A stretch of 8,354 nucleotides of DNA. Origin: an uncultured Bacilli bacterium. Its GTDB lineage: Bacteria > Bacillota_I > Bacilli_A > RF39 > UBA660. The position numbers and the translations under genes were made by a program. Location: the NCBI GenBank assembly GCA_947588665.1, contig CANPYU010000186.1:1-8354 (forward strand), read 5' to 3'. Below, piece by piece: positions 5,213 through 8,354 of this stretch; position 1 is the stretch's first letter, and every line of letters begins with the position of its first letter. The notes under the pieces are model-generated. The model saw nothing but the letters and a program-made list of their open reading frames with translations, was not told where the DNA came from and made no database searches.

Positions 5213-5226
5213 TTTGTAATTACAAA
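5213..5226. promoter_or_regulatory. Perfect 14-bp palindrome in the intergenic region
   Basis: TTTGTAATTACAAA is its own reverse complement. TTATTTGT (5201-5208) and ACAAATAA (5222-5229) also form an 8-base inverted pair around it. It lies between the terminator and the next promoter. A protein binding site is possible, but AT-rich sequence gives such palindromes easily. Confidence 0.25.
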
Positions 5227-5273
5227 TAAGTTTTTCATAATTTTTTTCTTTTTGTTAATGATGTATATTTTAA

Positions 5274-5308
5274 CATAAAATGGGCAATTTATAAAATTGG
5301 ATTTTATG
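5274..5308. promoter_or_regulatory. Long imperfect palindrome just upstream of a promoter
   Basis: CATAAAAT at 5274-5281 pairs with ATTTTATG at 5301-5308, and inside it CAATTT at 5285-5290 pairs with AAATTG at 5294-5299. The palindrome ends 2 bases before the -35 of the small membrane protein gene. It contains TTATAAAATTGG (5289-5300), which also occurs at 4111-4122 upstream of the RhuM/Fic gene, in both cases followed by ATTTTAT and then a -35 element. It is therefore a candidate operator. Confidence 0.45.
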
Positions 5309-5310
5309 AC

Positions 5311-5339
5311 TTGATTTTTTTATTATGGATGTTTATAAT
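5311..5339 (+). promoter_or_regulatory. Sigma-A promoter of the small membrane protein gene
   Basis: TTGATT at 5311-5316 and TATAAT at 5334-5339 are separated by 17 bases. Transcription would begin near 5346, so the leader before ATG 5365 is only about 19 bases and begins almost at the ribosome site AGGAG (5349-5353). Confidence 0.65.
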
Positions 5340-5364
5340 TATTATAATAGGAGATTGGTGTTAG

Positions 5365-5634
5365 ATGAATAAAATTGAGAGAAAAAGTGATATTATTAAG
5401 ATTGTTTGCTTATCTATTGTAATCGTGTGGATTATTTGTTTCTTTATTGATTATTTTAGAGCGAGACAGTCTAAAGATCCTTTATTTTGTATTTCAGAAA
5501 GCACCAAAGAATATGACGATGGAACGGTTTATTCTTGTGTTGGTTTAGGATATAAAATGTATAGATATAATCGTTCTAGTATTGCGACTAATTTGGAGTT
5601 TGGACCATTTTTTATTAAAGAAAGAACAAAATAG
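5365..5634 (+). CDS. Small single-pass membrane protein of unknown function
   Basis: This is an 89-residue protein with a short basic cytoplasmic start (MNKIERKSD), one membrane helix at about residues 11-28 (IKIVCLSIVIVWIICFFI), then an outward-facing or peripheral domain of about 60 residues. The soluble part, DPLFCISES and GTVYSCVGLGYKMYRYNR, resembles a pattern seen in small uncharacterised Firmicutes membrane proteins (a PxF strand followed by a GLGYK turn). Two cysteines in it, C42 and C58, could form a disulfide. ATG 5365 follows AGGAG with an 11-base spacer. It has its own promoter and a weak terminator at its stop, so it looks monocistronic. The function is unknown. Confidence 0.75.
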   Translation: MNKIERKSDIIKIVCLSIVIVWIICFFIDYFRARQSKDPLFCISESTKEYDDGTVYSCVGLGYKMYRYNRSSIATNLEFGPFFIKERTK

Positions 5635-5643
5635 GTTCTTTTT
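5621..5643 (+). terminator. Weak terminator overlapping the stop of the small membrane protein gene
   Basis: AAAGAAC at 5621-5627 pairs with GTTCTTT at 5635-5641 across a 7-base loop that contains the TAG stop, followed by five T residues (5639-5643). The stem is short and AT-rich, so termination is probably partial. Confidence 0.4.
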
Positions 5644-5645
5644 AA

Positions 5646-5674
5646 TTGATTTAGATAAAAATAGAGGTTATAAT
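5646..5674 (+). promoter_or_regulatory. Sigma-A promoter of the pilin-like pair
   Basis: TTGATT at 5646-5651 and TATAAT at 5669-5674 are separated by 17 bases, the same hexamers and spacing as the promoter at 5311-5339. Transcription would start near 5681, almost at the ribosome site AGGTGG (5680-5685), giving a leader of only about 11 bases before ATG 5692. That is short enough to leave some doubt. Confidence 0.5.
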
Positions 5675-5691
5675 TAATTAGGTGGTTATAA

Positions 5692-6093
5692 ATGTTAAAT
5701 AAAAAAGGTTGGGGACTTCAGGAAATGTTAATACTATCTGGAGTTTTAGTATTATTTTTAATTATAGCGATATATTTTATTTATAAATTATATTCTGAGA
5801 TAGGAAATGAATTTAATGATGATTATTATGTAAAAATAGAAACAAATTTAGAGAAGAATGCTTTAATATATTTAGAAGAAGATTATAACGATATACTTAC
5901 TAATGATGATGTTACAATTGATGCGGCAGTTTTAGAAGAATATGGTTTAGGGGTAGATATGAATGATAAATTGGGGAAAAGTTGTTCAGGATATATTATT
6001 GCAAATAAAAGTATGGGAAAAATAAATGTTAAAGCGTATATTAATTGTAGTGGTTATGAAACAGATGGATATGAGGAATGGAGAGATAATTAG
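5692..6093 (+). CDS. Type IV pilin-like (pseudopilin-like) protein
   Basis: The N-terminus MLNKKGWGLQEM has the layout of a class III prepilin leader: a short basic segment, Gly6 before the expected cleavage site, and Glu11 at mature position +5. A single hydrophobic helix (about residues 13-33, LILSGVLVLFLIIAIYFIYKL) follows directly, as in pilins. The remaining 100 residues form an acidic exported domain ending in KSCSGYIIANKSMGKINVKAYINCSGYETDGYEE, with C98 and C119 likely bonded. AGGTGG at 5680-5685 places ATG 5692. The stop directly abuts the start of a shorter relative, so the two are co-translated. No pilus ATPase, platform protein or prepilin peptidase lies in the window. The leader lacks the usual Phe or Leu at +1, so this is an inference from motif layout. 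Confidence 0.75.
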   Translation: MLNKKGWGLQEMLILSGVLVLFLIIAIYFIYKLYSEIGNEFNDDYYVKIETNLEKNALIYLEEDYNDILTNDDVTIDAAVLEEYGLGVDMNDKLGKSCSGYIIANKSMGKINVKAYINCSGYETDGYEEWRDN

Positions 6094-6453
6094 ATGAACA
6101 AAACTAAAATGCTATTTGGGGTATGGGCTTTTATTGTAATTGTGCTTATAGGATTGTTAACTTTAATTGGTTATATGCTTAAAAATAACAAAGAGGAGTA
6201 TATAGAAATAGAAGAAGAATTAAGAGAAGCTGCTCAAAAATATGTTTTAGATAATGGTGATTATCCTGACCTTGGAAATGAACTTAAATTAACGAGTAAA
6301 GATTTATATGAAGCGGCTTATTTAGATCGTGATGATTTAGAAAACAATGGAGATAGCTGTGATGGTTATGTAATAGTTTATACAGATAATATCGTTAAAT
6401 ATAAGGCTTACATTAAATGTAAAAATTATATGTCTAAAGGATATCAAGAATAA
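6094..6453 (+). CDS. Membrane-anchored paralogue of the pilin-like protein
   Basis: This 119-residue protein has an N-terminal membrane helix at about residues 8-29 (FGVWAFIVIVLIGLLTLIGYML), then an acidic exported domain. The segment EEELREAAQKYVLDNGDYPDLGNELKL resembles the helix-to-loop region of pseudopilins. The C-terminal block GDSCDGYVIVYTDNIVKYKAYIKCKNYMSKGYQE matches the end of the preceding protein (SC-x-GY, KAYI-x-C, GY-x-E), with C89 and C109 in the same places. It lacks the Gly(-1)/Glu(+5) prepilin leader, so it may be an uncleaved partner or a signal-anchored relative. The ATG follows the upstream TAG with no gap, with GGAG at 6080-6083 inside the upstream gene, so translation is probably coupled. 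A strong terminator follows. Confidence 0.75.
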   Translation: MNKTKMLFGVWAFIVIVLIGLLTLIGYMLKNNKEEYIEIEEELREAAQKYVLDNGDYPDLGNELKLTSKDLYEAAYLDRDDLENNGDSCDGYVIVYTDNIVKYKAYIKCKNYMSKGYQE

Positions 6454-6464
6454 TTTAGAGTTAA

Positions 6465-6498
6465 AAAAAATTGGATGTTTTAGTTTATCCAATTTTTT
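6465..6498. terminator. Bidirectional terminator between convergent genes
   Basis: AAAAAATTGGAT at 6465-6476 pairs perfectly with ATCCAATTTTTT at 6487-6498 across a 10-base loop. A-run on one side and T-run on the other allow termination from both strands: the pilin-like pair from the left and the ABC permease from the right, whose stop codon (6497-6499 on the minus strand) overlaps the stem. Confidence 0.85.
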
Positions 6499-8354
6499 AT
6501 TCTGTTCTTAAGGCTTCAACAGGGTCTTTTTTACTTGCCATTTTAGCAGGAATAAGTCCGGCAATAACGGTTAAAAATATGCTTATTATTATTAATATGA
6601 GAGCTCCAATGATTGGTAATTTGGATATACCAGAAATATCGGTTAAACTTTTAATAATCATATTAATTGGTATATTTAGAATAATTGTAACAATTATTCC
6701 AAGTATACCAGCAGAAGCACCAACAATGAGAGTTTCGGCATTAAAGACGCGGGATATATCTTTTTTAGATGCACCAATACTTCGTAAAATACCTATTTCT
6801 TTAGTTCTTTCTAGGACAGAGATATAAGTAATAATACCTATCATTATAGAAGATACTATTAGAGATATACTAACAAAAGCCATTAAAACATAACTAATAA
6901 TGTTTATAATATTAGATGCTCCACTCATCATGACGGCAATAAAATCAGTATATGTTATTTGGTTTTCTTCAGTATTATCAGAATTATATTCTTTAATTAA
7001 GTTATTTAAGGCTTCTTTAGAATCAAAATCTTTAGCATAAATATTGATGGTGCTAGGATGTTCTAAATCAACTACTCCTAATTTTTCAAGATTAGTTTCA
7101 TAAGTTGCTTCGGCATTTTCTTGGTAGTTTTTAATTAATTCTGCAAGTTCTAATTCCGAAAGACTTTGTAAATACATTTTTTCTTCAGCACTTAAGTTAT
7201 TAATATTAAATTTTTCATTAGAAAATTCTTTGTTAGTAAAAATATTAATGTTTGGTTTATTTAATTGTTCTTTAGCTATATCTGTATTATTTATTTGATT
7301 AATAATATATTTTGTTAAATCTGATGTATACATAATACCACCATAATTATTACCACTTGATAAAGTGTCTTCTTTTGGTCTTATAATACCAACAATTTTT
7401 AGCTCTAAAGCATTTTTTAATATTTTATTTAAATATTTTTCGTCAGAACTTTTATCAATCCATAAATTCCCATTTTTTTCATAATAATCAGTGTTTAGTA
7501 ATACTTTAAATTTGAGATTTAATAATTCATCATAGGTATAAGTTAGTTCTTTTAGTTCTTCTATTTTTTCACCTTTTAATATTGAATTATATTTATTGAC
7601 TAAGTCTTCACTGTCAAGAAGACCAATTGAATATAATGTGTAATCACTTATTTCATTATTTTTATTAACGGCAATAACTATTTCATTATAGTTTTCAGGA
7701 AGATTACCAGCTAAAATATCATATTGTTCTTTTAATAATTCTTTATTATCTAACATTTCACTGAAAGCATAATATGAACTCATTCCTCCACTAAATAAAT
7801 CACTCATATTATTCATGGTGGTCATACCTAGTTTATCAACGATTTGGTCAGGATTAACTTGAGTATATGTTTTATCCTCATTTTCTTTATAAATATTTAA
7901 ATCTAAATTATAGGAATATTGAATATTATTCATATATTTATTAAATTCTTGTTGATTTTGATTAATATATTTTTTAAATTCATAAAGATTATTGGTTTTG
8001 GCACCATTGCTCATTAGAGATAACATATTGTTAGTAACATTTAGGGAATGTACTTTATTATCATTATGAGGGGTATTTTCATACATATTGGAAGATGCAG
8101 TTTCAAGTAATTTTCCGGTATCCATGGTTTTTTCTTGTAAAGTTATAGGGTAACTTGACAGAGTATCTTCTTCTACATTGTCGATGTATTTTTGCATACC
8201 ACTGGATAGAGATAGTATTAATGCGATTCCAATAATACCAATAGAGCCAGCAAAAGCAGTTAAAATAGTACGGCCTTTTTTAGTTAGTAGATTATTTAAA
8301 CTTAAAGATAAAGCTGTTAAAAATGACATGTTGGTTTTACCTATTTTATTTTCA
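6497..8354 (-). CDS. ABC transporter permease region, MacB/FtsX type, 5' partial, probably fused to an ATPase
   Basis: This is the membrane part of a MacB/FtsX-type ABC exporter. These proteins use mechanotransmission rather than a classic channel and act on lipoproteins, peptides or antibiotics. Numbering from the Met at 8329, the first membrane helix is at about 21-43 (ILTAFAGSIGIIGIALILSLSSG). A large extracytoplasmic domain follows (about 46-470, bigger than in MacB), then three helices at about 474-505, 533-559 and 572-594. The coupling segment ERTKEIGILRSIGAS and the terminal PAKMASKKDPVEALRTE are typical. The frame stays open upstream of that Met to the window edge (reading ENKIGKTNMSFLTALSLSLNN), and the Met has only a weak AGGT upstream. 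Relatives in Firmicutes carry an N-terminal ATPase before this segment, so the true start is likely outside the window. Confidence 0.85.
   Translation of the reverse strand, partial: ENKIGKTNMSFLTALSLSLNNLLTKKGRTILTAFAGSIGIIGIALILSLSSGMQKYIDNVEEDTLSSYPITLQEKTMDTGKLLETASSNMYENTPHNDNKVHSLNVTNNMLSLMSNGAKTNNLYEFKKYINQNQQEFNKYMNNIQYSYNLDLNIYKENEDKTYTQVNPDQIVDKLGMTTMNNMSDLFSGGMSSYYAFSEMLDNKELLKEQYDILAGNLPENYNEIVIAVNKNNEISDYTLYSIGLLDSEDLVNKYNSILKGEKIEELKELTYTYDELLNLKFKVLLNTDYYEKNGNLWIDKSSDEKYLNKILKNALELKIVGIIRPKEDTLSSGNNYGGIMYTSDLTKYIINQINNTDIAKEQLNKPNINIFTNKEFSNEKFNINNLSAEEKMYLQSLSELELAELIKNYQENAEATYETNLEKLGVVDLEHPSTINIYAKDFDSKEALNNLIKEYNSDNTEENQITYTDFIAVMMSGASNIINIISYVLMAFVSISLIVSSIMIGIITYISVLERTKEIGILRSIGASKKDISRVFNAETLIVGASAGILGIIVTIILNIPINMIIKSLTDISGISKLPIIGALILIIISIFLTVIAGLIPAKMASKKDPVEALRTE

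Noticed and set aside
6471..6827. Plus-strand open frame of 118 codons over the terminator and permease end
   Set aside because: It is antisense to the strongly conserved C-terminus of the ABC permease and starts inside a terminator stem.
1..8354. Mycoplasma-type code (TGA as Trp)
   Set aside because: All Trp codons in the recognisable proteins are TGG and full-length conserved proteins are obtained with TGA as stop.

Overview
The window is AT-rich, uses the standard code (every Trp codon read is TGG, no gene needs TGA as Trp, all stops are TAA or TAG) and has strong Shine-Dalgarno sites and sigma-A-type promoters. Its core is the conserved L11-L1-L10-L7/L12 ribosomal protein block with Firmicutes-style leader RNAs. 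Together with small single-pass membrane proteins, a pilin-like pair and a MacB/FtsX-type permease, this suggests a low-GC Bacillota or Mycoplasmatota-related bacterium, possibly a gut lineage. The genus cannot be fixed from the sequence.

Layout: (1) 1-1494, a P-loop ATPase of the AAA_15/AAA_21 (Abi/OLD-like) type, broken by one frameshift near 400, followed by an unrecognised 77-residue basic protein. (2) 1523-4040, the ribosomal block. rplK-rplA has an extended -10 promoter and a leader hairpin that resembles the L1 site of 23S rRNA. rplJ-rplL has its own perfect-consensus promoter, TTGACA-17-TATAAT, whose -35 lies in the last codons of rplA. An L10 leader with an attenuator-type terminator follows, and a strong terminator ends the block after rplL. 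L11 carries a 56-residue acidic tail. (3) 4041-5200, an array of AT-rich repeats and a palindrome upstream of a promoter, then a RhuM-family protein (N-terminal DNA-binding-like region plus Fic/Doc domain) that appears to start at ATT. (4) 5274-6453, a single-pass membrane protein and two abutting paralogous pilin-like proteins. (5) 6454-8354, a bidirectional terminator, then on the minus strand the permease part of an ABC transporter whose frame is open to the window edge; it is probably fused to an ATPase domain outside the window.

The ribosomal genes form two independently controlled units, rplKA probably controlled by L1 and rplJL by L10-L12. They are flanked by accessory genes rather than by nusG and rpoB, so this looks like a housekeeping island in a rearranged neighbourhood. 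I found no tRNA, rRNA, CRISPR array or transposase. The least ordinary signals are the ATT start and upstream repeat array of the RhuM/Fic gene, a 12-bp motif shared between its control region and that of the next gene, the L11 tail and the pilin-like pair.
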